Assembly: GCF_009755275.1 (NCBI RefSeq) | Contig: NZ_WQLA01000004.1 | Coordinates: forward strand, 419,533 to 483,532 | DNA: 64,000 nt | Direction of reading: 5' to 3' | Source: Mucilaginibacter aquatilis | Lineage (GTDB): Bacteria; Bacteroidota; Bacteroidia; Sphingobacteriales; Sphingobacteriaceae | Shown: piece by piece, positions 36,218 through 45,493 of the stretch | Position numbering within the stretch: position 1 is the first letter of the stretch | How the letters are laid out: every line of letters begins with the position of its first letter | Position numbers and translations under genes: made by a program | Notes under the pieces: generated by a model | Seen by the model: only the letters and a program-made list of their open reading frames with translations | Databases searched by the model: none | What the model was told of the DNA's origin: nothing

Positions 36218-39200
36218 TTAAAAAGTAACGTTTAAGCCTAAAAGGAATGAGCGTGTTTTAGGATAGAAATTGTTGTTATCAATACCGGGCGTAACACCAC
36301 CCATATTCATTTCGGGGTCAATACCGCGGTATTTGGTTATTAAAAACAAATTATTTCCGGTGGCATAAATGCGCAAGCGGTTTATTGATTTTACCTTCAA
36401 TGGAATGTTATAGCCTAACGTAGCATTATCTAAACGCAGGTAAGAACCGCTTTCCAGATAACGGTCTGAAAGTATGTAAGCGTTATTATCGTTGGGAGAC
36501 TCGTTTAACGTGAACCTTGGAATGTTCACGTTAGTGGCATCAGACGGACTATTTAAATTAGCCAGGGTTGCATTCAAAACCTTGTTGCCCAATACACCTC
36601 GTACAAAAAAGCCTAAATCAACATTTTTGTAGGTAAAGGTGTTGCCCCAACCGTAAATAAGTTTTGGCTGTGCATTGCCAACATAAGCAAAATCGGCCAC
36701 TACGGGTGGAGTGGTTGATATTGAGCCGTCGGCCTTGTAAAACTGACTTACCCCTTGAGCATCCTTCCCGGCGTAACGAGCTAACAAGAAGGAGCCTAAT
36801 GGTAAACCCGTTTGCAAAATTTGCGAAGGATTAGCTGATTGCCCCTTACCGCCAAGGTAGGCCGTACGCTGATAATCTAACTGGAATAAATTGCTTGATA
36901 GTGACTCTACCGTGTTTTTGTTATAAGCCACGTTTACCGTGCTTGTCCATTTCAGGGCTTTGCCCACTAATGGCCTTACGCTAACTATGGCCTCAATACC
37001 TTTATTTCTGATGTTACCACCGTTGGCCGTTAAAAACGGCAGGTAATATTGAGTTGTTGACACCTGGTAATCGTTGATTAAATCTTTGGTACGTTTATCA
37101 TACACATCAACCGAACCTGACAGGATGTTATTGAACAAGCTAAAATCAACACCGATATTAGCTACATCAGTAGTTTCCCATTTCAAATCAGGGTTTTGAT
37201 TTTGACGCGGGCCAATCGGATTAATGTAACTTCCGTTGTAGTAAAACCTCGAACCGGTGGTTACACCATAAAGCAACAGCGTAGTAAACGGCCTGATACC
37301 GTCGCTATTACCTGAGCTACCCCAGCCAGCCCTTAGTTTGAGGTTATTTACAAAGCTTACACCTTTCATAAAGTCCTCATTGCTGATGTTCCATGCTGCC
37401 GATACTGATGGAAAATATCCCCATCTGCTATTGGCGCCAAACGCTGAAGATCCATCACGACGCAATGATGTTTGGAAAAGGTACTTGTCTTTATAATTAT
37501 ACTGTGCCCTGCCGTAAAAAGATATAATTCTTAATATAGCAATAGGTGGATTGGTGCCACCCAGTATAGGATCATCAACGCTGTAATTAATTACTGCTCC
37601 TGCAGGTGCGTTGCCTAAAGTAAGATTGTTGTAGGTAAGATTATCGTTTACAAAGTTTTGATTTGAAGTACCAAAACCGTTGTTTCGTTCATCCTCTTGC
37701 CATGAGTAGCCGGCAAGCAACTTCAAGTCATGATTGCCAAACCGCTTATCATAGTTAAAATAACTTTCAATAATCTTTTTGTTGTTTGTCCATGATTGTC
37801 TACGAGCATAACCATTAAGCCCTTGGGCTAAACCCGAGAAACGGTTGTTATATGAATCATTATAATTTTGCTCGTCTTGGTAAGAGATGCTTAGCGTGTA
37901 CTTCAAACCTGTGAATAAACGTGCTTCGGCAATTGCGTTTCCTAAAAAGGTTTTTACCCGGCTGTTGTAGATATTATTATCAATCAATGATACCGGATTC
38001 AGGTATCCACGTGTACGGGTAAAGTTTTCTGTATAAGAGCCGTCAGGCTGCCTTACGTTTACCGTTGGCAAGTAAGTAAGCATATTTTGATATACCTCAC
38101 GGGCAATGTTACGGCTGCTGGTAACACTGTTTACGCCCGAAACATTTAAGCGCAATCGGTTATCAAAAAACTTTTGATCAATATTGGCGCGTAAGATGAA
38201 ACGCTCAAGTCCGGATGTTTTAATGATACCTTTATTATTCAGGTAGTTTAAACTTACGTTGTAAGCCGTTTGGCCTGAGTTACCATTAAGGGAAACGTTG
38301 TGGTTATTGGAGATACTTGTTTGAGTAAGTTCCTTTTGCCAGTCGGTATTAGCACCGGCATTATTATCAACCAGGTTTAAGGTACGGTTATTGGCCTGCA
38401 GGTAGCTGCGTAACTCATCGCCACCAAGTACGGCAATCTGGTTGGATACGTTTTCAACTGCGCCGTAACCACTATAACTCAGGCTTGATTGCCCCGGTTT
38501 TGCCTTGCGGGTAGTAACCATAATAACACCATTGGCAGCCCGCGCACCGTAAATTGCGGTTGATGATGCATCTTTAAGCACATCAATGCTCATAATATCA
38601 TCAGGTGCCAATAAATCAATTGATGCACCCGGAACGCCGTCAATTACATAAAAAGGTTCCTGCGCACCGGCACGTAATGTTGATGGCCCCCTGAGCAATA
38701 TCGAACCCCTGTCGTTAGGGTTACCGCTACGCGTAATGTTAAACCCCGGAACCTTACCTTGAAGCAACTGTGCCGGAGAGCTTATTACGCCGCGATTAAA
38801 ATCTTCTGCCTGCACCGATGTTATGGCACCGGTTAAGTCGGCTTTACGGCTGGTTCCGTAGCCGGTTACTACCACCTGGGTTAACGAGGTTGCACTTTCT
38901 TTTAGCGTTACCGAAAGTGAAATTTTGTTACCGGCCAATGCCTGGTAACCTGTAAGTGTTTTAGTTTCAAAACCAATAAATGTAAAGGTGAAGCTGTAGT
39001 TGCCACCCGTTTGGAGATTACTGATGTTAAAAACACCATTTACATCTGTAGTTGCGTTGGTTGCTTTGCCTGTAAGCTTGTTTTCGGCTTTAACGGTTGC
39101 TCCAACTATGGGTACTCCGAGGGTGTCTTTAACCATACCTGAGGCCGATGGACCAGATTGAGCGTGCAAGGCATTTCCAAGCAGCAAAAAGCCGCATATG

Positions 39201-39250
39201 AGGAAGATTGCCTGCAGGCATTTAAAACATTGCTTGTAAGTTTTGTTCAT
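36218..39250 (-). CDS. SusC/RagA-family TonB-dependent transporter (PUL 2)
   Basis: 1010 residues. Signal peptide 1-31, carboxypeptidase-regulatory-like domain about 35-118, TonB box LTQVVVTGYGTSRK near 123, plug with VLKDASSTAIYGARAANGV, then the barrel ending FLLGLNVTF. Transporters controlled by an ECF sigma/FecR pair usually have an extra N-terminal STN signalling domain; none is present, and the 27-bp gap to the FecR stop leaves no room for one. It is third in the sigma-FecR-SusC-SusD operon. The substrate is unknown. Confidence 0.94.
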   Translation of the reverse strand: MNKTYKQCFKCLQAIFLICGFLLLGNALHAQSGPSASGMVKDTLGVPIVGATVKAENKLTGKATNATTDVNGVFNISNLQTGGNYSFTFTFIGFETKTLTGYQALAGNKISLSVTLKESATSLTQVVVTGYGTSRKADLTGAITSVQAEDFNRGVISSPAQLLQGKVPGFNITRSGNPNDRGSILLRGPSTLRAGAQEPFYVIDGVPGASIDLLAPDDIMSIDVLKDASSTAIYGARAANGVIMVTTRKAKPGQSSLSYSGYGAVENVSNQIAVLGGDELRSYLQANNRTLNLVDNNAGANTDWQKELTQTSISNNHNVSLNGNSGQTAYNVSLNYLNNKGIIKTSGLERFILRANIDQKFFDNRLRLNVSGVNSVTSSRNIAREVYQNMLTYLPTVNVRQPDGSYTENFTRTRGYLNPVSLIDNNIYNSRVKTFLGNAIAEARLFTGLKYTLSISYQDEQNYNDSYNNRFSGLAQGLNGYARRQSWTNNKKIIESYFNYDKRFGNHDLKLLAGYSWQEDERNNGFGTSNQNFVNDNLTYNNLTLGNAPAGAVINYSVDDPILGGTNPPIAILRIISFYGRAQYNYKDKYLFQTSLRRDGSSAFGANSRWGYFPSVSAAWNISNEDFMKGVSFVNNLKLRAGWGSSGNSDGIRPFTTLLLYGVTTGSRFYYNGSYINPIGPRQNQNPDLKWETTDVANIGVDFSLFNNILSGSVDVYDKRTKDLINDYQVSTTQYYLPFLTANGGNIRNKGIEAIVSVRPLVGKALKWTSTVNVAYNKNTVESLSSNLFQLDYQRTAYLGGKGQSANPSQILQTGLPLGSFLLARYAGKDAQGVSQFYKADGSISTTPPVVADFAYVGNAQPKLIYGWGNTFTYKNVDLGFFVRGVLGNKVLNATLANLNSPSDATNVNIPRFTLNESPNDNNAYILSDRYLESGSYLRLDNATLGYNIPLKVKSINRLRIYATGNNLFLITKYRGIDPEMNMGGVTPGIDNNNFYPKTRSFLLGLNVTF

Positions 39251-39277
39251 AACTTTTTTGGGTTGATTTGCAGTAGT

Positions 39278-40339
39278 TTATTTTTTAGTGATGATGTAAG
39301 TACTATCGGGCTGCATATTGAAGTGCAGTTTATTAAGTGCCGTAATGGTGCCTAAAACGTTGTTAAGGCTTTCGGTGCGGGTATTGAACTCGCCTGTGAA
39401 GTAATACTTTTTTAAGCTTACGCGCGATTGAATGTGTACGTTGTAGGTCTCTTCAATTTTATTAATTCCAAGCGGGAGCTGCTGATTTGTAAAGTTGAGC
39501 GTATCACCTTTTATAATGGTTTTGCCGGCCTGCACTGCAAACTTTGCTTTAACAGGGTTTAGATTAAACGCTGAAACTATAAGCGATTGGTGTTTATTGT
39601 TAAACACAAGCTCTTTACCCGGCAATAAATACACTGCCTGACTCTCGGGCTCGGGGTTTTGGAATTGCACAACTTTTACCTTACCGCTTAAAAGCTTTAC
39701 TTTGGTCTGTATGCTGTTTGGCTTGGCTGTTATTTTAAACACAGTACCCAAAGCGGTAGTTGCCAACGGCCCGGCATAAACCGTAAACCGCCTGCTTCTA
39801 TCTTTAGCTACGTGAAAACGGGCAACACCTTTTAAATATATTTCCCTGGCATTACGCTTGAAAGGCACAGTGTATCTTATAGTAGCCTTTGGCTCCATTA
39901 CTATGTGCGAGCCATCATCCAGCAAAATGCTTAACTCATGATTGGCCTTGTTTCTGGTAATCTTCCAATTTAATTGTTTGGTTACTTTTGCCGCAAACGG
40001 CACTGGTTTAGCCTTAGTTACCTGGTTAAAGTGCACCCATAATAAAATATTTACCGCTATGCATAAGCAAGCAGCTAAAGCATTAACAATTGCCGGATTT
40101 ATGAGCCTTACCTTTTGCTCGGAGTGACGTTCAATGCCCAGCAGAATATTGCCCAGCATTTTTTCGGTGCGCGAGGTTTTAGGACTACCGTAAAGTGCTA
40201 AATCATTCCACTCCTTTTCACCAACGTATTCTTCAAGTACTTCGGGGTGCGCTAACAAATACTGATGAACAAGTTCAGCTTCGTGGGATGTGCACTCGCG
40301 TTTAAAATATTTAATAATTTGAGCTGGCGTGGGCTGCAT
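39278..40339 (-). CDS. FecR-family anti-sigma factor
   Basis: 353 residues from the ATG at 40339 (the frame continues 2 codons to a TTG). A cytoplasmic N-terminal part of about 80 residues is followed by one membrane helix near 87-106, a FecR domain (about 120-215; LNWKITRNKANHELSILLDDGSHIVMEP read in pieces) and a C-terminal DUF4974/STN-like domain (about 270-350, TLNFTNQQLPLGINKIEETY). It holds the sigma factor inactive until the transporter signals. The gene lies 40 bp after the sigma gene and 27 bp before SusC. Family call is secure. Confidence 0.92.
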   Translation of the reverse strand: MQPTPAQIIKYFKRECTSHEAELVHQYLLAHPEVLEEYVGEKEWNDLALYGSPKTSRTEKMLGNILLGIERHSEQKVRLINPAIVNALAACLCIAVNILLWVHFNQVTKAKPVPFAAKVTKQLNWKITRNKANHELSILLDDGSHIVMEPKATIRYTVPFKRNAREIYLKGVARFHVAKDRSRRFTVYAGPLATTALGTVFKITAKPNSIQTKVKLLSGKVKVVQFQNPEPESQAVYLLPGKELVFNNKHQSLIVSAFNLNPVKAKFAVQAGKTIIKGDTLNFTNQQLPLGINKIEETYNVHIQSRVSLKKYYFTGEFNTRTESLNNVLGTITALNKLHFNMQPDSTYIITKK

Positions 40340-40379
40340 ATACAAACAATACGGCCGTCACAATGCTAACCCCCAACAC

Positions 40380-40937
40380 TTAATAATTACTTAATATTGC
40401 ATGAGCTACATAAAGAAAGGAAACTGTAATTATTGTTGAATTGCGTAGTTCTTTTAAAGCAAGATTGATATGATTTTCGACAGTCTTGGTTGAGATGGAA
40501 AGCATTGCCGCTATTTGGGCGTTAGTGAGGTGGTTAAAGCGACTCAATTTAAAAACGGTTTTACGTACGTGAGGCAATTTTTCAATGGCTTTAGTAACGT
40601 TTTTTAACGTTTCGCGGTTATCAAATTGTTCATTATACCCGGCGTTTATATCAAATTCAATGCGGCTAATATGGTTATTTCTGATGCTATCTTTTCGTAA
40701 CTCATCAATGAGCGTGGTACGTGCAATGCGAAACAGTTGAACATCCAACCCAAATTGCAGTGACAGACTTTCGCGGTTGTTCCATAGCTTTATGAATGTT
40801 ACCTGCACAACCTCTTCGGCAATGTAAGATGAAGATGTTTTACCCAACAAAAAAGCATATAACTTTGGATGATACTGGTAGTAAACCATTTTAAAAGTTG
40901 TAAGGCAACCATTGCGAATAAGGGTAACATATTCCAT
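40380..40937 (-). CDS. ECF RNA polymerase sigma-70 factor
   Basis: 185 residues from the ATG at 40937, after an in-frame TTG three codons upstream. Region 2 is visible as YYQYHPKLYAFLLGKTSSSY and AEEVVQVTFIKLWNNRESL, and region 4 as LTNAQIAAMLSISTKTVENHI with the helix-turn-helix. It leads the FecR-SusC-SusD operon and should direct its transcription when the anti-sigma is released. The 149-bp gap to the pectin PUL upstream holds that PUL's weak terminator. No cognate promoter motif was identified. Confidence 0.92.
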   Translation of the reverse strand: MEYVTLIRNGCLTTFKMVYYQYHPKLYAFLLGKTSSSYIAEEVVQVTFIKLWNNRESLSLQFGLDVQLFRIARTTLIDELRKDSIRNNHISRIEFDINAGYNEQFDNRETLKNVTKAIEKLPHVRKTVFKLSRFNHLTNAQIAAMLSISTKTVENHINLALKELRNSTIITVSFLYVAHAILSNY

Positions 40938-41035
40938 ACCCTGCAAAGATTTAGCTCTGATGTTACTTCAAAAACATGCTAATGTTAGGGATTTGTTAAA
41001 AACAATAAAAACTTTTCCACCTGTGTAAAACAAAT

Positions 41036-41061
41036 AAAGCCTTCCTTTTACGGAAAGCTTT
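41036..41061 (-). terminator. Weak terminator after GH28
   Basis: AAAGC-TTCC / GGAA-GCTTT stem with one mismatch and a 6-nt loop. On the minus strand it is followed by ATTTGTTTT. It is 26 bp beyond the GH28 stop codon and probably ends the pectin operon. Confidence 0.55.
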
Positions 41062-41086
41062 ACTTTGATAAAAAGTTAACATCTAC

Positions 41087-42394
41087 TTATCTGGTAGCCG
41101 TAAAAGCTTTGCCATTGATAACCACATTTTTTAAAGCAATATTTTTGAAGGTGCTGTCTGATAAATTTACAGTTGCCACAGCCAGCGTTACATTAGTAAG
41201 CTGTATAGGATGAATGGTTGTTTTGGCAGTTCCTTTTACCTCACCTAAAGTTGCGCAATCACCTTTTACGTTTTTGATGCTTATGTTTTTAATCAGTGAT
41301 GAAGGTGGTTGCTGACCTTTTAAATCAAAATACTGTGTCCAGGGTGATACCTTTAAAAGCTGCGATTTGCCAGACATGGTTATATCACTTAAACTTATAT
41401 TTTCATATTGTTGCGGCGTGTCGGGACGTAGTTTAAGCCTTAGTACATTCACTCCCCTGGCAACGCAACGCTCAATGGTTACGTCGCGCACAATGGTTGC
41501 CTCACTGCCACATGTAACCACGCCACCACCAGCCTCAAATACGCAATCGGCTATACGAATGCGCTCAACCGGGGGACTATCTTTATCATTCATGGCAAAA
41601 GGCCCTTTTGTACCTTTGAGCGCAATATCATCGTCGCCAACGGCAAAGTAGCATTTGCTTATAAAAATATCCTGCGAACTGTCAACGTCAATACCGTCAG
41701 AACTGGGAGCATGGTCATCGGGTTTTGAACGGTGTGCTGCTTCAAACCGGCAGTTCTCAACAATCACATTCTTATCCCTGTACAAATGAAGATTCCAAAA
41801 GCCGGAGTCTTTAAAGTTTATGCCAGAAATTTTAACGTCGTGCGAGTCCTCAATAAACATAAGCCGCGGTCTGTCTACATCTAAGTTTGCAGTTCCGGCA
41901 ACTTTAGTCCGTGTATCATAAAACAACTTCCAAAACGGACGACCGCTGCCATTTATTTCACCACCGCCACTTATGCATAGCTGGTGAATACCTTTAGCGT
42001 TTATGAGAGCAGGTCGCCACATTTGCAAGTGCCCTTCAATGCGCGTCATTTGACGCGGGTAATCGTCTATATTAACAGAACCCTTAAGTACACCGCCCTT
42101 TTGTATCTCCAGGTTCACACCTGGTTTTATAAACAAAGCGCCACTCACAAAGGTTCCTTGCGGAATAAGCACAGTTCCGCCACCGTTTGCACTGCAACTG
42201 TCAATTACTTTTTGAATAACAACAGTGTTTACGGTACGGTCATCATCCTTTGCACCACAGTTTTTTATATTATAAACCTTATTTTCTGTGAGTGATGGTT
42301 TGCCTTTTACTATACTGTTATACCTTACAATACTAAGAGGTATTAAAGGCAGTGTAAGCACTAAAATGCTTATGATGTTACTTTTTAAATTCAA
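41087..42394 (-). CDS. GH28 polygalacturonase-type glycoside hydrolase
   Basis: About 435 residues if translation begins at the TTG at 42394 (LNLKSNIISILVLTLPL gives a signal-like segment). The frame extends to a TTG at 42475, but that stretch contains an intrinsic terminator and no in-frame ATG, so the exact start is uncertain. The right-handed parallel beta-helix of GH28 is shown by IKNCGAKDDDRTVNTVVIQK, then SSDGIDVDSS and VGDDDIALKG with the catalytic aspartates, and RLKLRPD. The usual GHG histidine motif reads AGGGVVTCGSE, without His. It may thus act on rhamnogalacturonan or use another mechanism detail. It follows the PL1 gene in a pectin PUL. Confidence 0.85.
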   Translation of the reverse strand: MNLKSNIISILVLTLPLIPLSIVRYNSIVKGKPSLTENKVYNIKNCGAKDDDRTVNTVVIQKVIDSCSANGGGTVLIPQGTFVSGALFIKPGVNLEIQKGGVLKGSVNIDDYPRQMTRIEGHLQMWRPALINAKGIHQLCISGGGEINGSGRPFWKLFYDTRTKVAGTANLDVDRPRLMFIEDSHDVKISGINFKDSGFWNLHLYRDKNVIVENCRFEAAHRSKPDDHAPSSDGIDVDSSQDIFISKCYFAVGDDDIALKGTKGPFAMNDKDSPPVERIRIADCVFEAGGGVVTCGSEATIVRDVTIERCVARGVNVLRLKLRPDTPQQYENISLSDITMSGKSQLLKVSPWTQYFDLKGQQPPSSLIKNISIKNVKGDCATLGEVKGTAKTTIHPIQLTNVTLAVATVNLSDSTFKNIALKNVVINGKAFTATR

Positions 42395-42438
42395 AGCTTT
42401 AAATTTGTTATAGTGCCTTATAAATCGGTTTACATTTG

Positions 42439-42468
42439 AAAAAAGCCGGACGTTTCCCAACGCCCGGC
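42439..42468 (-). terminator. Intrinsic terminator between PL1 and GH28
   Basis: On the minus strand GCCGGGCGTT-GGGA-AACGTCCGGC (42468-42445; one G-U pair) is followed by six T (42444-42439). It lies between the PL1 stop (42505) and the preferred GH28 start (42394). Confidence 0.88.
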
Positions 42469-42504
42469 AAACCAACTAAAAATGCAAACGTAGTTTACAA
42501 GGTC

Positions 42505-43764
42505 TTATTTCAACTTTACAATATCGTTAAGGTATTTCTCTAGTCGGGTATACCCATTTTCATCATTTGATGAGTTTGCGTTGAACTTTTTGTCCCATTT
42601 ATCAGGTATTCCGTCGTTGTTACTATCAGCGGGTTTTTCAACCGCAGGCAAATCAGGCTGGCCTCCGGCATCTGCTTCAGTTTTGAAAATTTGCCCTTTG
42701 GTACCCAAACTTTTAAGGTAGCCAATCAGCCGCTCATCAACCGCATCACGCCGGAGGGATGCACCTACTTCATTCAATACTTTTTTGTAAGCTGAAGCAG
42801 CGTTATCGATATTTACGGCGGGTTTGTAGTTTGATGTTTTTAATAAAGTGGGACCCTTTTTTACAAAATCCGAATCTACAAGTAACCGTCCGTTCAGTTT
42901 ACCATCCTTGTTGGCATCTAAGTAGTTGCCACGCTGGTAAACTCTGTCTGTAGCTGAAAACAAACCCATATATGACTTGCTTGAATTAGGACCCGCTATG
43001 AAATAATTATTGATGATATCCTGCGTGTGTACCGCACCTGAATGCCCGCCTACAAAACCGTTTGACCCCCAATTGTATATAACATTGTTAATGTACTCAA
43101 TACCAGCTTTTGCTTTTGGATTACGACTCGAATTATCTATCCACAAACTGTGATGAACAGTTATATTGGTTGGGTTTTCGAATAAGGCACCAAATCGCTG
43201 AGGATCAATAGATTCGCCTATTAAACAATATTGAAGCGTTATATTATTGCTGTTTTTGATGTGCAAATTATCCCACCGCCCCCAGGCAATACTCACATGG
43301 TCAAATATTACATCCTTACAATTATCAGCAACTACTGTGCAGGCACCCCGCGGCATGTTTATGCTTCCTCTAAAGCGCATGTATCTTATAATGCTGCTAT
43401 CGGCAAATGATACACCGTTACCATACACTACAATGCCTTGCCCCGGAGCTGTTTGACCCGCAACGGTTATTTTAGGAGATGCCTTTATCTTATCAGTTAT
43501 CTTTATTACACCCGTTACGTCAAATACGATAGTGCGATTTGATTTACTAACGGCATCACGAAACGAGCCTTCGCCAGAATCATTCAAATTTGTAACGTGA
43601 TATACCTCGCCTCCCCTGCCGCCTGTGGCAAAACGCCCAAATCCTTCTGCCTCAGGAAAAGCCAGTTTTTGAGCACTTACCTGCAAAACTACGCCAAGTG
43701 AAGCGATAGTAATTGCCGGAACAAGCAACTTATATTTTGTTATCATAAATGATAGTATTGACAT
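42505..43764 (-). CDS. PL1-family pectate lyase
   Basis: 419 residues, signal peptide ending VSAQ near residue 32; a second ATG at 43746 would give a shorter signal. Parallel beta-helix features of bacterial PL1 enzymes are FPEAEGFGRFATGGRGGEVY, VTNLNDSGEGSFRDAV, NCKDVIFDHVSIAWG and HHSLWIDNSSRNPKAKAG, where the Arg in SSRNP fits the catalytic base. Conserved Asp/Glu residues around these bind calcium. The C-terminus has a DSNNDGIPDKWDKKFN calcium-binding type-3 repeat often found in these lyases. It cleaves homogalacturonan by beta-elimination. It follows the second SusD of the pectin PUL by 26 bp. Confidence 0.92.
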   Translation of the reverse strand: MSILSFMITKYKLLVPAITIASLGVVLQVSAQKLAFPEAEGFGRFATGGRGGEVYHVTNLNDSGEGSFRDAVSKSNRTIVFDVTGVIKITDKIKASPKITVAGQTAPGQGIVVYGNGVSFADSSIIRYMRFRGSINMPRGACTVVADNCKDVIFDHVSIAWGRWDNLHIKNSNNITLQYCLIGESIDPQRFGALFENPTNITVHHSLWIDNSSRNPKAKAGIEYINNVIYNWGSNGFVGGHSGAVHTQDIINNYFIAGPNSSKSYMGLFSATDRVYQRGNYLDANKDGKLNGRLLVDSDFVKKGPTLLKTSNYKPAVNIDNAASAYKKVLNEVGASLRRDAVDERLIGYLKSLGTKGQIFKTEADAGGQPDLPAVEKPADSNNDGIPDKWDKKFNANSSNDENGYTRLEKYLNDIVKLK

Positions 43765-43790
43765 ACAGACAGATTTATATTGTTTACTGA

Positions 43791-45482
43791 TTATTTAAAA
43801 GGTAAAAACCAGTTAGCGGTATTCATCAAGCGTGACCTTACAGATGCTGCCGCAGGGTTACCGTCTTTAAGCAATTTGTTGTAAACCTTATCGGCCAGTA
43901 ATGCAGGGTCATTACGTCGCAGTGCAACACGCATGAGGTCTTGCCAACGGTTGCCCTCATATGCCAGTTCAAGTGCTGCCTCTTCCAGCAACTTATCTTC
44001 CATGCCTACCATATCTGTTTGAAAGGCAACGCTTAAATTAATTGTACCAACTCGTGCCCGTATACCAAGGTTGCGGTGAAATTTACCTCTTATTGTAGGT
44101 GCATCAAGTTTGCGGGCGTCAAACATATACGGCTCCGGCAAGTTGGTTATGCGGCGTTTAGTAGCATCTGGTTCGGCAGTATTATCATAGGCCCCTTTAA
44201 TGCCGGCGTTAACCAGCGCCCAGGCAATTTTTGTTTGCCCATCGCGGTTGGCAGCTTCAGCGTACCTTAGGTGTAAAGTGGGCGTGCGGTATAAAAACCA
44301 GCGTCCGTTTTTCTCTAAGGCGTTTATTGGTAAACCTGTAGTTGTACTTAAGTAATTGTATAGAAACTTAACTATAACAGGCTGACCATTTATAATTTTA
44401 TAGGTATTGTTGGGGCCACGTAAATCAAATGGGGTTCCATCGTTTTGTATCTGGCTGTTCCAGTTGTCAATTGCGGTTTGCGATGGTTTTACCAGGTACT
44501 GCCCGCCGTTATTAGCAAAAAGATTAACAAACGGATTTTCAGGCGCAAAAGCTTTGTCAAAAACCATTGCCCAAATCCACTCACTCTGAAACTCCCTGTC
44601 TTGCATTGAGCGAGACAAAAACCCCTGCCAGGCACTGGTAGTAACAGCATCATTATCACTACCACTATTTAAAGTATAAGTATTAAAATAGTTGTAGCTA
44701 TCGCTCGGGCCATTAGGGGTTGAAGTTTCAAGCACTTCTTTATATACCGTAGCGGCTTTACGGTATTCGTTGTTCCATAGATATAAGTCTCCCAACAAGC
44801 ATTTTTTATTTACAAAAAACAGCTTCGACGGGTAGCCGTCTATCTGCGTAACCATGGTATTGGCAGCCGGGTAAGGCAGCTTATAAGGCAAGGCCTCTAA
44901 AAATGTGATAAGCGTTTTCACCAATGCATCCAATTTCAAACGCGGGTATTTGCTTTGGTCTTTAACGTCGTTTACATTGGTTAATGCCTCAGTAACGTAA
45001 GGTACCTCGCCAAAGTGAATCCCTAACTGAAAGTATAACCATGAGCGTAGCGCAGCAACGTCACTCCAGCGTTGGTTATAATCGTTAGCTGTGAGCTTGT
45101 TGGTATCATACATCAACTTCAGGTTCTTCATCACATCGTTACAACTCAATATTACCGAGTAAAACGGTTTCGGGTCGGCGTAGCTATTGCCGTCGAGCAC
45201 ATTGTGAGTATTGATTTGCTGTAACTCGGCACCTGCGTTGGGTGTTACGTCCATCAGGTCGGCACGTAGTTCATTGAGCACTTCGTATTGCCGGGCCAAA
45301 CCCAACACTTTACCATAGATGCCTATGACCGCAGCATCTGCGTCATAGATGTTACGGAACATATTTTTTGCGTCAACCTGGTTTTGAGGTTCTACATCAT
45401 ACATATTACGGCACGAGTAAGAACCTGTAAGCATTACAACCAATGCTGCGGCTTTTATATAGGGGGCAAATTTAAATTTCAT
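43791..45482 (-). CDS. SusD/RagB-family lipoprotein (pectin PUL, pair 2)
   Basis: 563 residues with lipidation cysteine C24 (GSYSCRNMYDV). SusD traits: SDVAALRSWLYFQLGIHFGE helix, LLGDLYLWNNEYRKAATVYK and LALAYEGNRWQDLMRVALRRN near the C-terminus. It is longer than average (typically about 500-550). It sits 11 bp after its SusC partner and 26 bp before the pectate lyase, so this pair may import oligogalacturonides released by PL1. The link to pectin is from context. Confidence 0.93.
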   Translation of the reverse strand: MKFKFAPYIKAAALVVMLTGSYSCRNMYDVEPQNQVDAKNMFRNIYDADAAVIGIYGKVLGLARQYEVLNELRADLMDVTPNAGAELQQINTHNVLDGNSYADPKPFYSVILSCNDVMKNLKLMYDTNKLTANDYNQRWSDVAALRSWLYFQLGIHFGEVPYVTEALTNVNDVKDQSKYPRLKLDALVKTLITFLEALPYKLPYPAANTMVTQIDGYPSKLFFVNKKCLLGDLYLWNNEYRKAATVYKEVLETSTPNGPSDSYNYFNTYTLNSGSDNDAVTTSAWQGFLSRSMQDREFQSEWIWAMVFDKAFAPENPFVNLFANNGGQYLVKPSQTAIDNWNSQIQNDGTPFDLRGPNNTYKIINGQPVIVKFLYNYLSTTTGLPINALEKNGRWFLYRTPTLHLRYAEAANRDGQTKIAWALVNAGIKGAYDNTAEPDATKRRITNLPEPYMFDARKLDAPTIRGKFHRNLGIRARVGTINLSVAFQTDMVGMEDKLLEEAALELAYEGNRWQDLMRVALRRNDPALLADKVYNKLLKDGNPAAASVRSRLMNTANWFLPFK

Positions 45483-45493
45483 GTTTTTGAGTT

